From the NCBI GenBank assembly GCA_004556985.1, contig SFFC01000006.1, forward strand, positions 1-41,723: a stretch of DNA of 41,723 nucleotides, in the 5' to 3' direction. This DNA is from Clostridiales bacterium. Its GTDB lineage: Bacteria > Bacillota > Clostridia > Christensenellales > Aristaeellaceae. Under the pieces are notes generated by a model. The model worked only from the letters and a program-made list of their open reading frames with translations, was not told the DNA's origin and made no database searches. Shown here piece by piece: positions 34,472-41,723 of the stretch; the first letter of the stretch is position 1, and every line of letters begins with the position of its first letter. The position numbers and the translations under genes were made by a program.

Positions 34472-35236
34472 ATGAACGCCATTGAAACGAAGGGGCTCAC
34501 CAAGGTCTATGGCGAGCGGACGGTCGTCAGCGAACTTGGGCTGTGCGTGCCGGAGGGCTGCGTCTACGGCTTCATTGGCCCCAACGGCGCCGGAAAATCG
34601 ACGACCCTCAAGATGCTGCTTGGTCTTGTGCATCCCACGCGCGGCAGCGTTCGTCTGCTGGGCCGGGAGATGAACGAGAAAAACCGGCTGGAGCTGCTGC
34701 GCCGGACGGGCTCGCTGATCGAGCTGCCGTCCTGCTATGCGCATCTGACGGCCCGGGAAAACCTGCAGATTCTCGCGTTGCTCAAGGGCATCAGCGAAAA
34801 GGAGATTGACCGCGCGCTTGAGAGGGTGGAGCTTGAAGGCGAGGCGCATCGTCGCGTGGGCCAGTTCTCGCTGGGCATGCGCCAGAGGCTGGGGATTGCG
34901 CAGGCGCTGCTCGGCCAGCCGAAGCTGCTGATCCTCGACGAGCCGACCAACGGGCTCGACCCGGAGGGGATCCGCAGGATGCGCGCGATGATCCGCGCCC
35001 TGCCCGAAGCCTGCGGCGCGACGGTTGTCCTCTCCAGCCATCTGCTTGGCGAGCTCGAGCAGATGGTCGATCACGTCGGTATCCTTGACAAGGGGTGCTT
35101 GCTCTGGCAGGGGCCGCTCGAACGCCTGATGGCGGAGCGCGGCGGCGAGGTTGTGGTCACGCGTCGGGCGCGGACGCTTGAGGAGATCTTCCTGGATCTC
35201 GTGCATGAGCGGGAGGGGGCGGAGAAGCCATGCTGA
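34472..35236 (+). CDS. ABC transporter ATP-binding protein (lantibiotic/bacitracin protection type)
   Basis: A 254-aa ATPase of the BcrA/LanF class. Walker A is GFIGPNGAGKSTT (about residues 34-46), the signature is FSLGMRQRLG, Walker B is LLILDEPTNGLD, and the switch histidine is in VVLSSHLLGELEQM. The C-terminal residues (TRRARTLEEIFLDLVHE) are typical of exporters whose membrane parts are encoded separately. GGAAAGGAG lies before the ATG. It overlaps the first permease gene by 7 bp. Together with two ABC-2-type permeases it resembles LanFEG systems, which expel lantibiotics or bacitracin from the membrane. No lantibiotic precursor is seen. Confidence 0.92.
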   Translation: MNAIETKGLTKVYGERTVVSELGLCVPEGCVYGFIGPNGAGKSTTLKMLLGLVHPTRGSVRLLGREMNEKNRLELLRRTGSLIELPSCYAHLTARENLQILALLKGISEKEIDRALERVELEGEAHRRVGQFSLGMRQRLGIAQALLGQPKLLILDEPTNGLDPEGIRRMRAMIRALPEACGATVVLSSHLLGELEQMVDHVGILDKGCLLWQGPLERLMAERGGEVVVTRRARTLEEIFLDLVHEREGAEKPC

Positions 35237-35979
35237 CCGCTATCCGCGCGGAGCGCATCAAGGCGCGCCGGCAGCATGACCTGCCGCTGGCGTCGGGCAT
35301 CGCGCTTTCCGTCCTGCTTTGGGCCTCCAACATGGGCATGAGGACGGAGGATGCGCTGGCCTCCGGCTACGCCGCGCTGCTCTATGCGATCCCCGTGATG
35401 CATACGGCCGTCATGCCGCTGGGGATGGCTGCACTGGCCAGCCGGCTCTGGGACATGGAGACGAAGGGAAGAAGCTGCCGTCTCCTCTTCACGGCGCAGC
35501 GGCGGGGGCATCTGTTCGCCGCCAAGGCGCTGCGGCTGCTCGCGCTGGATGCGTGGATCGTGCTGCTGGAGGGCGTGGGATTCTTCGCGCTGGGCGCGCT
35601 CAGGGGCTTTACGCACCCGCCCGCTGCGGGGCAGGCCGCATGGCTGCTGCTGAGCACGTTCGCGGTCAACGCAATGCTGCTCTTTCTGCAGCTGCTGCTC
35701 GCCGTGCGCTCAGGCACGCAGCTGCTCCCGCTCTCGATGGGCATGGCGGGCAGTTTACTGGGCGTGTTCACGGCGTTCATGCCGCCGGCGCTGTGCTGCC
35801 TGATGCCCTGGAGCTACTATCTGCCGCTCTCGAACATGGCGATGGACTGGGATCGCGCGACGCGCATCTGCACGTTTGTTCCACGCACGCCCGGCATGTT
35901 GCCGCTGCTGCTGCCGGCCGTGCTGGGCGCGCTGTTTGCGGTGCTCGCCTGCCTGGAGATCGGGCAAAAGGAGGTGTAG
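35230..35979 (+). CDS. ABC-2-type permease, first of two (LanE-like)
   Basis: A 249-aa membrane protein with about six hydrophobic helices. It begins with the motif common in lantibiotic immunity permeases: MLTAIRAERIKARRQHD, then a first helix near residues 17-35. Later helices include IPVMHTAVMPLGMAALASRLW, AWIVLLEGVGFFALGALRGF, WLLLSTFAVNAMLLFLQLLLAV and LLPAVLGALFAVLACLEIG. The stretch WDMETKGRSCRLLFTAQRRGHLFAAK, a cytoplasmic loop, matches the ABC-2 family. It overlaps the ATPase gene by 7 bp and lies 3 bp before the second permease. Confidence 0.88.
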   Translation: MLTAIRAERIKARRQHDLPLASGIALSVLLWASNMGMRTEDALASGYAALLYAIPVMHTAVMPLGMAALASRLWDMETKGRSCRLLFTAQRRGHLFAAKALRLLALDAWIVLLEGVGFFALGALRGFTHPPAAGQAAWLLLSTFAVNAMLLFLQLLLAVRSGTQLLPLSMGMAGSLLGVFTAFMPPALCCLMPWSYYLPLSNMAMDWDRATRICTFVPRTPGMLPLLLPAVLGALFAVLACLEIGQKEV

Positions 35980-35982
35980 GGC

Positions 35983-36717
35983 ATGGTGCTTCGCTGCTTT
36001 CGGGCGGAGATGCGCAAGCTGCGCGGCTCCGTCGTCTGGCTGGTCTTCCTCGCCGTGCCCCTGATTTCGGCGATCTACGGAACGTTCAACTACCTGCAGA
36101 ATCAGGACGTCCTCAGCGAGAGCTGGTACAGCCTCTTCACGCAGCACACGCTGTTTTACTCGATGTTCTTCTTTGCGCCGATGGTCGGCGTCTATGCGGG
36201 CTATCTGTGGCGGCTGGAGCACAGGGGCGGCAACTGGAATCTCATGATGGCAGCGCCGGTGCCGCGCTTTTCGGTCTTCGCGGCGAAGGGGCTGGCCGTT
36301 CTGGCCCTGGCGCTGCTGACGCAGTTGTGGGTCTTTGCGCTCTATGTGCTCTGTGGCAAGGCCTTCGCCCGCCTGCCTGGCTTCCCGCCGGCGGAGATTC
36401 TTTCGTGGTTTCTGCGCGGCGCGTGCGGCGCGCTGCCGGTCATCGAGCTGCAGCTGCTGCTCTCGATGGTCATCCGCTCGTTTGCCGCGCCGGTGCTCCT
36501 CGCGCTGGGCGGCGGTGTGGTGGGCATGCTTCTGTGCAGCCGGGACCTGGGGCTGATCTGGCCGTATGCGCTGATGCTGCTGGGCATGAATGCCAATAAG
36601 AGCGAAAATGTGCTTGCGGGCGGTCTTGGCGGGTATCTGATCGCCTGCGCAGGCTCCACGCTGCTCTTTGGCCTGCTCGCCGGCGCGCTGCTTCGGTGGC
36701 GGGACGTGCGCGCCTGA
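35983..36717 (+). CDS. ABC-2-type permease, second of two (LanG-like)
   Basis: A 244-aa membrane protein with about six hydrophobic segments. It starts MVLRCFRAEMRKLRGSVVWLVFLAVPLISAIYGTFNY, the usual LanG-type beginning. LWRLEHRGGNWNLMMAAPVPRFSVFAAKGL corresponds to the cytoplasmic loop that meets the ATPase. AAAGGAGGTGTAGGGC precedes the ATG. It closes the exporter operon. Directly after its stop the sequence runs into a truncated aminotransferase-like gene with no intergenic space, which suggests a rearrangement. Confidence 0.88.
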   Translation: MVLRCFRAEMRKLRGSVVWLVFLAVPLISAIYGTFNYLQNQDVLSESWYSLFTQHTLFYSMFFFAPMVGVYAGYLWRLEHRGGNWNLMMAAPVPRFSVFAAKGLAVLALALLTQLWVFALYVLCGKAFARLPGFPPAEILSWFLRGACGALPVIELQLLLSMVIRSFAAPVLLALGGGVVGMLLCSRDLGLIWPYALMLLGMNANKSENVLAGGLGGYLIACAGSTLLFGLLAGALLRWRDVRA

Positions 36718-36724
36718 GCGCCGG

Positions 36725-37792
36725 ATGGATCATGGATTGACATGCGCGCGCCGCCGCGTGGATCATGGCATCTTCGGCTACAGCGACGTGAAGGAGGACT
36801 ATGTGCGCGCGGTTAGCGGCTGGTTCCGGGATCGCTTCGGCTGGGCGACGCAGCCGCAATGGCTGGTCAGGACGCCGGGCGTGGTCTATGCGCTGGCGAT
36901 GGCCGTGCGCGCGCTGACGGAGCCGGGCGACGCCGTCCTCGTGACGCCGCCGGTCTACTATCCCTTCTTCAGCGTCGTGCGCGATAACGGGCGCAGGCTC
37001 GTGCAGAGCGTTCTTCGCGAGGAGAACGGGCACTACGAGATCGACTTTGCGGACTTCGAGGAGAAGATCGAGCGGGAGCAGGTGAAGCTCTTCCTGCTGT
37101 GCAGCCCGCACAACCCGGTTGGCCGGGTCTGGCGGGAGGACGAGCTGCGGCGCATCGGCGAAATCTGCAAGCGGCACGGCGTGTTCGTCGTCTCCGACGA
37201 GATCCACTGCGATTTCGCCTTTGAGGAGCATCCGCATCGCGTCTTCCTCGAGGTCAACCCGGAGCTGGCGGACAGCACGATCGTCTGCACGGCGCCGAGC
37301 AAGACCTTCAACCTCGCGGGCCTGCAGGTATCGAACATCTTCATCCCTGGCGAGCGCCCGCGCGCGGCCTTCTGCCGGGAGATCGACAGGACGGGCTATT
37401 CGCAGCTCAATGCGCTCGGTCTGGTCGCCTGTCAGGCGGCCTACGAGACGGGCGCGCCGTGGCTTGACGCCTGCCGGGCGACGCTTCGAGGCAATCTCGA
37501 CTTTCTGCGCGCCTTCCTGAAGGAGCGGATTCCGCAAATCCGCCTGATCGAGCCGGAGGGGACGTACTTCGCCTGGCTCGACTGCTCGAAGCTGGGGCTT
37601 GACCGGCGGGCGCTTTGCGATCTGGTCGTGAGCCGAGCGAAGCTCTGGCTGGACGCGGGCGCTATCTTCGGCGGCGGGGCGGAGCAGTTCGAGCGCGTCG
37701 TGCTCGCCTGCCCGAGGCAGACGCTCGAGCGGGCACTCACGCAGCTCGCGGACGCGGTCGAGGGGCTGGGAAAGGCGAAGAAGGGCATATGA
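36725..37792 (+). pseudogene. PatB/MalY-type C-S lyase (aminotransferase class I/II), 5'-truncated
   Basis: PLP-dependent cystathionine beta-lyase/aminotransferase family. Homology begins abruptly at RRVDHGIFGYSDVKEDYVR (nt 36752), which is about residue 50 in Bacillus PatB. The N-terminal stretch of about 50 residues, including the conserved MWVADMDF-type motif that shapes the active site, is missing. The rest is intact: TPGVVYALAMAVRALTEPGD, LLCSPHNPVGRVW, VVSDEIHCDF, the PLP lysine in APSKTFNLAGLQ, and a normal C-terminus. The first in-frame ATG after the permease stop (36725) would give 355 aa but has no ribosome binding site. A degraded remnant is more likely than a working enzyme, although loss may be recent because no stop codons interrupt the frame. 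Confidence 0.8.
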
Positions 37793-37802
37793 GCATAAAA
37801 CA

Positions 37803-37852
37803 GGCTGACGAACGATCCCTTTCCCAAGCGGGAGGGAGCCGGTTCGTCAGCC
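37803..37852. terminator. Inverted repeat after the truncated lyase gene
   Basis: GGCTGACGAAC (37803-37813) and GTTCGTCAGCC (37842-37852) are perfect partners around a partly paired 28-nt loop. It lies between convergent genes. No long T-tract follows on either strand, so it may act as an mRNA end structure. Confidence 0.55.
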
Positions 37853-37893
37853 CGTTGATATTCTGGAAGGATTGCGGCATGCCAGACGGGCGC

Positions 37894-38364
37894 TCAGCCC
37901 TGACCGACAGCCTCAAACGCTTCGCGCGGGGATTTGAGCCCGAAGAGCACGTCGATCAGCCCGTCGCCGAAGCGGTCGATCATCAAGAAGGGCATCAGCA
38001 CGGCCAGCCGGGCGGCCTTCGCGTCAAGCGGCGCGTCGCCGACGTGATGATAGGTCTTGAAGCGGATGGTGCCGTCCGCCATGCTCATTTCAAAGTTGCC
38101 GTTGCGCATGTTGTAGTTGGCGCGGGTCAGGTATTCCGACACGGCCAGGCGGCAGTTTTCGTCCGCTGTCAGCGGCAGCGTCGTCAACGTGGAGAAGTTG
38201 TCCTCGCGCACGATGATGAGCATGGACACGCTTTGCAGGCGGCAGCGCAGCTTCATGCGAAGGGAGAAGATGCCCGTTTCCCCCTGGACTTCGAACGCGG
38301 TATGGTAGCCTGCGCCGTCGAGAACATCGCGCAGCTGGGAGACGAGTTCCTGCGAATAAGCCAT
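37894..38364 (-). CDS. YbjN-domain protein
   Basis: A 156-aa cytoplasmic protein of the YbjN/DUF1790-like fold related to type III secretion chaperones. Typical features are the helix at the start (ELVSQLRDVLDGAGY), the strands SVSMLIIVREDNFSTLTTLPLTADENCRLAVSEYLTRANYNMRNGNFEMSMADGTIRFKTYHHVG, and the C-terminal helices MPFLMIDRFGDGLIDVLFGL. Family members are described as putative sensory transduction regulators; the molecular role is not known. AAGGAGG precedes the ATG. Its promoter diverges from the aspS T-box promoter. Confidence 0.85.
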   Translation of the reverse strand: MAYSQELVSQLRDVLDGAGYHTAFEVQGETGIFSLRMKLRCRLQSVSMLIIVREDNFSTLTTLPLTADENCRLAVSEYLTRANYNMRNGNFEMSMADGTIRFKTYHHVGDAPLDAKAARLAVLMPFLMIDRFGDGLIDVLFGLKSPREAFEAVGQG

Positions 38365-38402
38365 CGTGTTAACCTCCTTGCCGCCTGCCGCGGCATGGGA
38401 TC

Positions 38403-38431
38403 AGTATACCCGTTTTACCGGGTTCTGTCAA
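38403..38431 (-). promoter_or_regulatory. Sigma-A promoter for the YbjN-family gene
   Basis: On the minus strand TTGACA (plus 38426-38431) and TATACT (plus 38403-38408) are 17 bp apart, about 40 bp from the ATG. Confidence 0.85.
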
Positions 38432-38520
38432 TTTCCTGTATAAAATGATGGGAAAATAATGGCCTATTTCATAAACCGTCTAATTTGATTGAAGAATGAA
38501 AAGAAAATGGAATTTTTTAC

Positions 38521-38549
38521 TTGACAGCTGCATGCGATTCGGCTATAAT
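38521..38549 (+). promoter_or_regulatory. Consensus sigma-A promoter of the aspS-gatCA T-box operon
   Basis: TTGACA (38521-38526) and TATAAT (38544-38549) with a 17-bp spacer, a perfect consensus. The start would be near 38556. Confidence 0.9.
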
Positions 38550-38555
38550 GCACAC

Positions 38556-38826
38556 CATAGAAAACGGCCGTGAAGGAGACGAGTACCCCGCGTTTTCGAC
38601 CAGGGAGGCGTGGCCATGGACTGAGAGCCGCGCGCAGAAACCCCGCGGGAGGAAAGAACACTCCGGAGCCGGTATGCCGAACACGTCGTGCAGGCATACC
38701 CGTCCATCCGCGTTAAGGATCAGAGTGGCTTGCCGGGTGATGGCCGCAGGCGGCAACTTGGGTGGTACCGCGGGGGTATCTTGTGCATTCCCGTCCCGAG
38801 CTTTTGGCTTGGGACGGTTTTTCTGT
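38556..38826 (+). promoter_or_regulatory. T-box riboswitch (tRNA-Asn type, possible double specifier)
   Basis: Leader that responds to uncharged tRNA ahead of the transamidation genes. Stem I has GAGTACCCCGCG near 38580 pairing with CCCGCGGG near 38643, and the specifier strand GGAAAGAACACTCC. AAC (38657-38659) reads Asn. The preceding G makes GAA (38656-38658), a Glu codon, in an overlapping register. The T-box core TTGGGTGGTACCGCGG starts at 38759. The terminator pairs GTCCCGAGC with GCTTGGGAC (about 38792-38814), followed by GGTTTTTC. The layout parallels the valine T-box in this window, where AAG also precedes the specifier. Confidence 0.93.
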
Positions 38827-38878
38827 TTCAAGGCGCAGCCGTGCGGGCGGATGAAAAGAGGAAAGGAAGCGGACAACG

Positions 38879-40189
38879 ATGAAGACGATGAGCGGAAAGA
38901 CGCAGGCGCAGACGGGGCTTGACGCCGTGCTGGCGATGGAGGCGGGACAGAGGGCGAGCGTGCACGGCATCGTGCACACGCTGCGCGACCTGGGCGACGT
39001 GAGGTTCATGCTGCTGAGGATGCCGCAGGGCGCGCTGCAGTGCGTGCTTTCGGGCGACGGCTTTGCCGTGCGCGAGGGCGACGCCGTCATGGCGGAGGGC
39101 GAGGTGGCCCACGACGAACGCGCGCCGGGCGGCGCGGAGCTGCATGTGACGAAGCTCACCGTGCTCTCCCGCGCGGCGGAGCCGATGCCCGTGCCGATTG
39201 GCAAATACAAGATGAATCTCTCGATGGACACCGACCTGGCGCTGCGGTTTGTGACGCTGCGCAACCTGCGCAAGCGCGCGGTCTTCAAGATTCAGGAGGG
39301 CGTCGTGCGCGGCTTCCGCGAGGCGCTGCAGCGCGAGGGCTTCACGGAGATCCATTCCCCGAAGATCGTCGCGCAGAACGCCGAGGGCGGCGCAAACCTC
39401 TTCCGCATGGAATACTTCGGCCGGCGCGCCTATCTGGCGCAGAGCCCGCAGTTTTACAAGCAGGCGATGGTGCCGGTATACGAGCGCGTATTCGAGATCG
39501 GCCCGGTCTTCCGCGCGGAGAAGCACAACACGCAGCGCCACCTGAATGAGTATACCTCGATGGACTTTGAGATGGGCTTCATCGACAGCTTCGAGGACAT
39601 CATGCAGATGGAGACGAAGGTGCTGCAAAACATCATGGCCGTGCTTAAAGCGGACTACGCGCCGCAGCTGCGGATGCTGGGCGTCACGCTGCCCGCGGTG
39701 GACAGCATCCCCGCCGTCCGCTTTGACGAGGCGAAGCGCATGGTCAGCGAGAAATACGGCCGGAAGATCCGCGATCCGTTCGATCTGGAGCCGGAGGAGG
39801 AGCAGCTGATCTCCCGCCTGTTCGCGGAGGACTACGGCAGCGAATTCGTGTTCGTCACGCACTATCCGAGCAAGAAGCGCCCGTTCTACGCGGCGGACGA
39901 CCCGGAGGATCCGCGCTACACGCTCTCCTTCGACCTGCTCTTCCGCGGGCTGGAGGTCACGACCGGCGGCCAGCGCATCCACGACTATGGCGAGCAGGTG
40001 AACAAGCTCATCCGCAAGGGCATGGATCCGGAGGACTTTGCCGGCTACCTGATGATCCACAAGTACGGCACCTGCCCGCACGGCGGATTGGGCCTGGGCC
40101 TGGAGCGCCTGACGAGCAAGCTGGTCGGGGAGAACAACGTCCGCGAGGCCTGCCTCTTCCCGCGCGATCAGCAGCGCATCGAGCCGTGA
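38879..40189 (+). CDS. aspS: Archaeal-type, probably non-discriminating aspartyl-tRNA synthetase
   Basis: Class IIb synthetase of 436 aa. It lacks the large bacterial insertion (GAD) domain of standard bacterial AspRS, which runs to about 590 aa, and matches the short archaeal-type AspRS. Motifs are FTEIHSPKIVAQNAEGGANLF, YLAQSPQFYKQAM, FRAEKHNTQRHLNEYTSMDFEMGF (motif 2) and GGLGLGLERLTSKLVG (motif 3). EVTTGGQRIHDY is also typical. Enzymes of this group often charge both tRNA-Asp and tRNA-Asn with aspartate, and GatCAB then amidates Asp-tRNA-Asn. The genes that follow, gatC and gatA, support this. The T-box upstream reads Asn, not Asp. A discriminating AspRS may exist elsewhere. Confidence 0.9.
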   Translation: MKTMSGKTQAQTGLDAVLAMEAGQRASVHGIVHTLRDLGDVRFMLLRMPQGALQCVLSGDGFAVREGDAVMAEGEVAHDERAPGGAELHVTKLTVLSRAAEPMPVPIGKYKMNLSMDTDLALRFVTLRNLRKRAVFKIQEGVVRGFREALQREGFTEIHSPKIVAQNAEGGANLFRMEYFGRRAYLAQSPQFYKQAMVPVYERVFEIGPVFRAEKHNTQRHLNEYTSMDFEMGFIDSFEDIMQMETKVLQNIMAVLKADYAPQLRMLGVTLPAVDSIPAVRFDEAKRMVSEKYGRKIRDPFDLEPEEEQLISRLFAEDYGSEFVFVTHYPSKKRPFYAADDPEDPRYTLSFDLLFRGLEVTTGGQRIHDYGEQVNKLIRKGMDPEDFAGYLMIHKYGTCPHGGLGLGLERLTSKLVGENNVREACLFPRDQQRIEP

Positions 40190-40312
40190 CCGGCGTGACG
40201 CCGGTTTCACTTCCGAAGCTGCTTTGAAAATCATGTCGGGCAGAGCGCACGAGGCCGGTACCGGGAACAGATTCAAACCATCCGCAGCACAGCGGAGAAA
40301 AGGAGAAAACCC

Positions 40313-40600
40313 ATGGAAATCACCGATAAGCTGGTCGCCTATGTGGCGGAGCTGGCCCATCTCAAGCTCGATGGGGAGCAGCGCGCGCAGGCGGCTGCCG
40401 ATCTGGCAAGGATGATCGGCTATGTCGACAAGCTCTCCGAGCTTGACACCGAGGGCGTGGAGCCGATGAGCCACGCCTTCCCCGTGACCAACGTGTTCAG
40501 GGAGGACGAGGTGCGAGACAGCATGGATCGCGAGCTCGTGCTCGCCAACGCCCCGGCGGCCAAGGACGGCTGCTTCCTGGTGCCCAAGACGGTCGAATGA
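40313..40600 (+). CDS. gatC: Asp/Glu-tRNA amidotransferase subunit C
   Basis: Small subunit (95 aa) that wraps around and stabilises the GatA-GatB complex. Typical features are the N-terminal helix VAYVAELAHLKLDGEQRAQAAADLARMIGYVDKLSELDTEGVEPMSHAF and the C-terminal FREDEVRDSMDRELVLANAPAAKDGCFLVPKTVE, the conserved clamp. AAAAGGAG precedes the ATG. It is 123 bp after aspS and 17 bp before gatA. No separate promoter was seen in the gap. Confidence 0.96.
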   Translation: MEITDKLVAYVAELAHLKLDGEQRAQAAADLARMIGYVDKLSELDTEGVEPMSHAFPVTNVFREDEVRDSMDRELVLANAPAAKDGCFLVPKTVE

Positions 40601-40617
40601 GCGGAGGAGGAAAGCGC

Positions 40618-41723
40618 ATGGAACTGTTCGAACTGACGGCGCTCGAGCTGGGCGCGGCGATCAAGCGGCGCGAAATCGGCGTCGAAGAGGCGGCGCGCGC
40701 CTGCCTTGACCGCATGAGCGCGCAGGAGGGCACGGTCAACGCGTTTGTAACCGTGACGGAAAAGGAAGCACTGGAGCGCGCGCGCGAGGTGCAGGCGCGC
40801 ATCGACAGGGGCGAGCTGACGCATCCACTGGCCGGTGTGCCGATGGCGATCAAGGATCTGATCTCCACAAAGGGCGTGCGCACGACTTGCGCCTCGAAAA
40901 TGCTTCAAAACTATGTGCCCGTGTTCGACGCGACGGTCGTGCAAAAGCTTGACGCGATCGGCGCGGTCTGCCTGGGCAAGACGAACATGGACGAATTCGC
41001 GATGGGCTCCTCGACGGAGAGCTCCTATTTCGGCGTGACGCGCAACCCGTGGGATCCCTCGCGCGTGCCGGGCGGCTCCTCGGGCGGCTCGGCGGCGGCG
41101 GTCGCGGCGCGCGAGGTCTTCTACGCGCTGGGCAGCGACACGGGCGGCTCGATCCGCCAGCCGGCGTCCTTTTGCGGCGTGACGGGCATCAAGCCGACCT
41201 ATGGCGCGGTTTCGCGCTACGGCCTGCTGGCCTACGCCTCCTCGCTGGATCAGATCGGCCCGCTGACGATCGACGCGCTCGACGCCGCGGCCGTAACCCG
41301 CGCAATCATGGGCCGGGACGGGATGGACAGCACGTCCGTCGACGTGCCGCTGCCGGATATGCCGCGGGGGGACGATCTGACCGGGCTGCGCGTGGGTATC
41401 CCGGAGGATTACTTTGGCGAGGGCCTCAACGCGGATGTGCGCGCGCGCGTCCTGGACGCGGCGAAGGCGTTGGAGTCGATGGGCGCTGTGCTTGTGCCGG
41501 TCAAGATGCCGATGCTCGAGTACGCGATTCCGGCGTACTACGTGCTCGCCTGCGCGGAGGCTTCGAGCAACCTCTCCCGCTATGACGGCGTCAAATACGG
41601 CTTCCGACCGGAGAAATTCGAGGATCTGCACGACCTGTACACGACCGCGCGCAGCGAGGGCTTTGGCGCGGAGGTCAAGCGCCGCATCATGCTGGGCGCG
41701 TTTGCGCTCTCTTCGGGTTACTA
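40618..41723 (+). CDS. gatA: Asp/Glu-tRNA amidotransferase subunit A (3' end outside window)
   Basis: Amidase-signature subunit that releases ammonia from glutamine for amidation of Asp-tRNA-Asn and/or Glu-tRNA-Gln. The visible 368 residues contain the Ser-cisSer-Lys triad at the expected places: Lys79 in GVPMAIKDLI, Ser154 in PGGSSGGSAAA, and Ser178 in GSDTGGSIRQPAS. NMDEFAMGSSTESSYFG and GIKPTYGAVSRYGLLAYASSLDQIGP are also present. GGAGGAGGAAAGCGC precedes the ATG. The reading frame is open to the last base, and gatB would be expected next, outside the window. Confidence 0.97.
   Translation, partial: MELFELTALELGAAIKRREIGVEEAARACLDRMSAQEGTVNAFVTVTEKEALERAREVQARIDRGELTHPLAGVPMAIKDLISTKGVRTTCASKMLQNYVPVFDATVVQKLDAIGAVCLGKTNMDEFAMGSSTESSYFGVTRNPWDPSRVPGGSSGGSAAAVAAREVFYALGSDTGGSIRQPASFCGVTGIKPTYGAVSRYGLLAYASSLDQIGPLTIDALDAAAVTRAIMGRDGMDSTSVDVPLPDMPRGDDLTGLRVGIPEDYFGEGLNADVRARVLDAAKALESMGAVLVPVKMPMLEYAIPAYYVLACAEASSNLSRYDGVKYGFRPEKFEDLHDLYTTARSEGFGAEVKRRIMLGAFALSSGY

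Noticed and set aside
36726..36768. Recombination between the two TGGATCATGG repeats as the cause of the patB truncation
   Set aside because: Recombination between direct repeats would leave a single copy, but both copies are present. The repeat may mark the junction but does not explain the loss.

Overview
The window is a GC-rich bacterial chromosome segment, best read as a gut-type member of the Clostridia (Bacillota). Four things support this: two T-box leaders, consensus sigma-A promoters with 17-bp spacers, the order topA-trmFO-hslV-hslU, and the order ylxM-ffh-rpsP-khpA-rimM. An archaeal-type AspRS followed by gatC-gatA points to tRNA-dependent Asn-tRNA synthesis. The species cannot be named from sequence alone. 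No tRNA, rRNA, CRISPR array, transposase or phage gene was recognised.

Layout. Positions 1-5075 hold the 3' part of topA, then trmFO, hslV and hslU; xerC and codY, which belong to this block in Bacillus, are absent. A GT14-family glycosyltransferase follows (5310-6167). A valine T-box (about 6214-6456) then precedes a 55-aa two-helix membrane protein and valS. Positions 9576-14024 carry folC, rsmH, a NimA-like flavin-binding protein, rsmI and a nitroreductase; RsmH and RsmI methylate the same 16S rRNA nucleotide. On the minus strand an ECF sigma factor and a membrane anti-sigma-like protein (14116-15658) diverge from an orphan dnaK. A 44-aa membrane peptide and a type I asparaginase follow on the minus strand, diverging from a VanH/LdhD-like dehydrogenase and a small secreted protein.

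Positions 20787-23714 are the SRP/ribosome-maturation block. Its promoter is flanked by a perfect 18-bp inverted repeat. It ends at rimM without trmD-rplS, and two tandem secreted proteins and an HD-domain protein sit there instead. Positions 27570-31919 (minus strand) form a tightly packed five-gene operon: a DUF4392 protein, pxpB, pxpC, a DUF1445 protein and pxpA. The DUF1445 and DUF4392 domains are the two halves of animal D-glutamate cyclase, here split into separate genes and combined with 5-oxoprolinase. I infer a D-glutamate to 5-oxoproline to glutamate route; this is the most interesting system in the window.

Positions 32064-36717 hold a two-component system diverging from a three-gene ABC exporter of the lantibiotic/bacitracin self-protection type. 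A TTAAG-N6-TTAAG direct repeat lies in the shared control region. Next comes a PatB/MalY-type C-S lyase lacking its N-terminus, then a YbjN-family protein on the minus strand. The window closes with a T-box whose specifier reads GAAC, overlapping Glu and Asn codons, ahead of aspS, gatC and a gatA cut by the window end.
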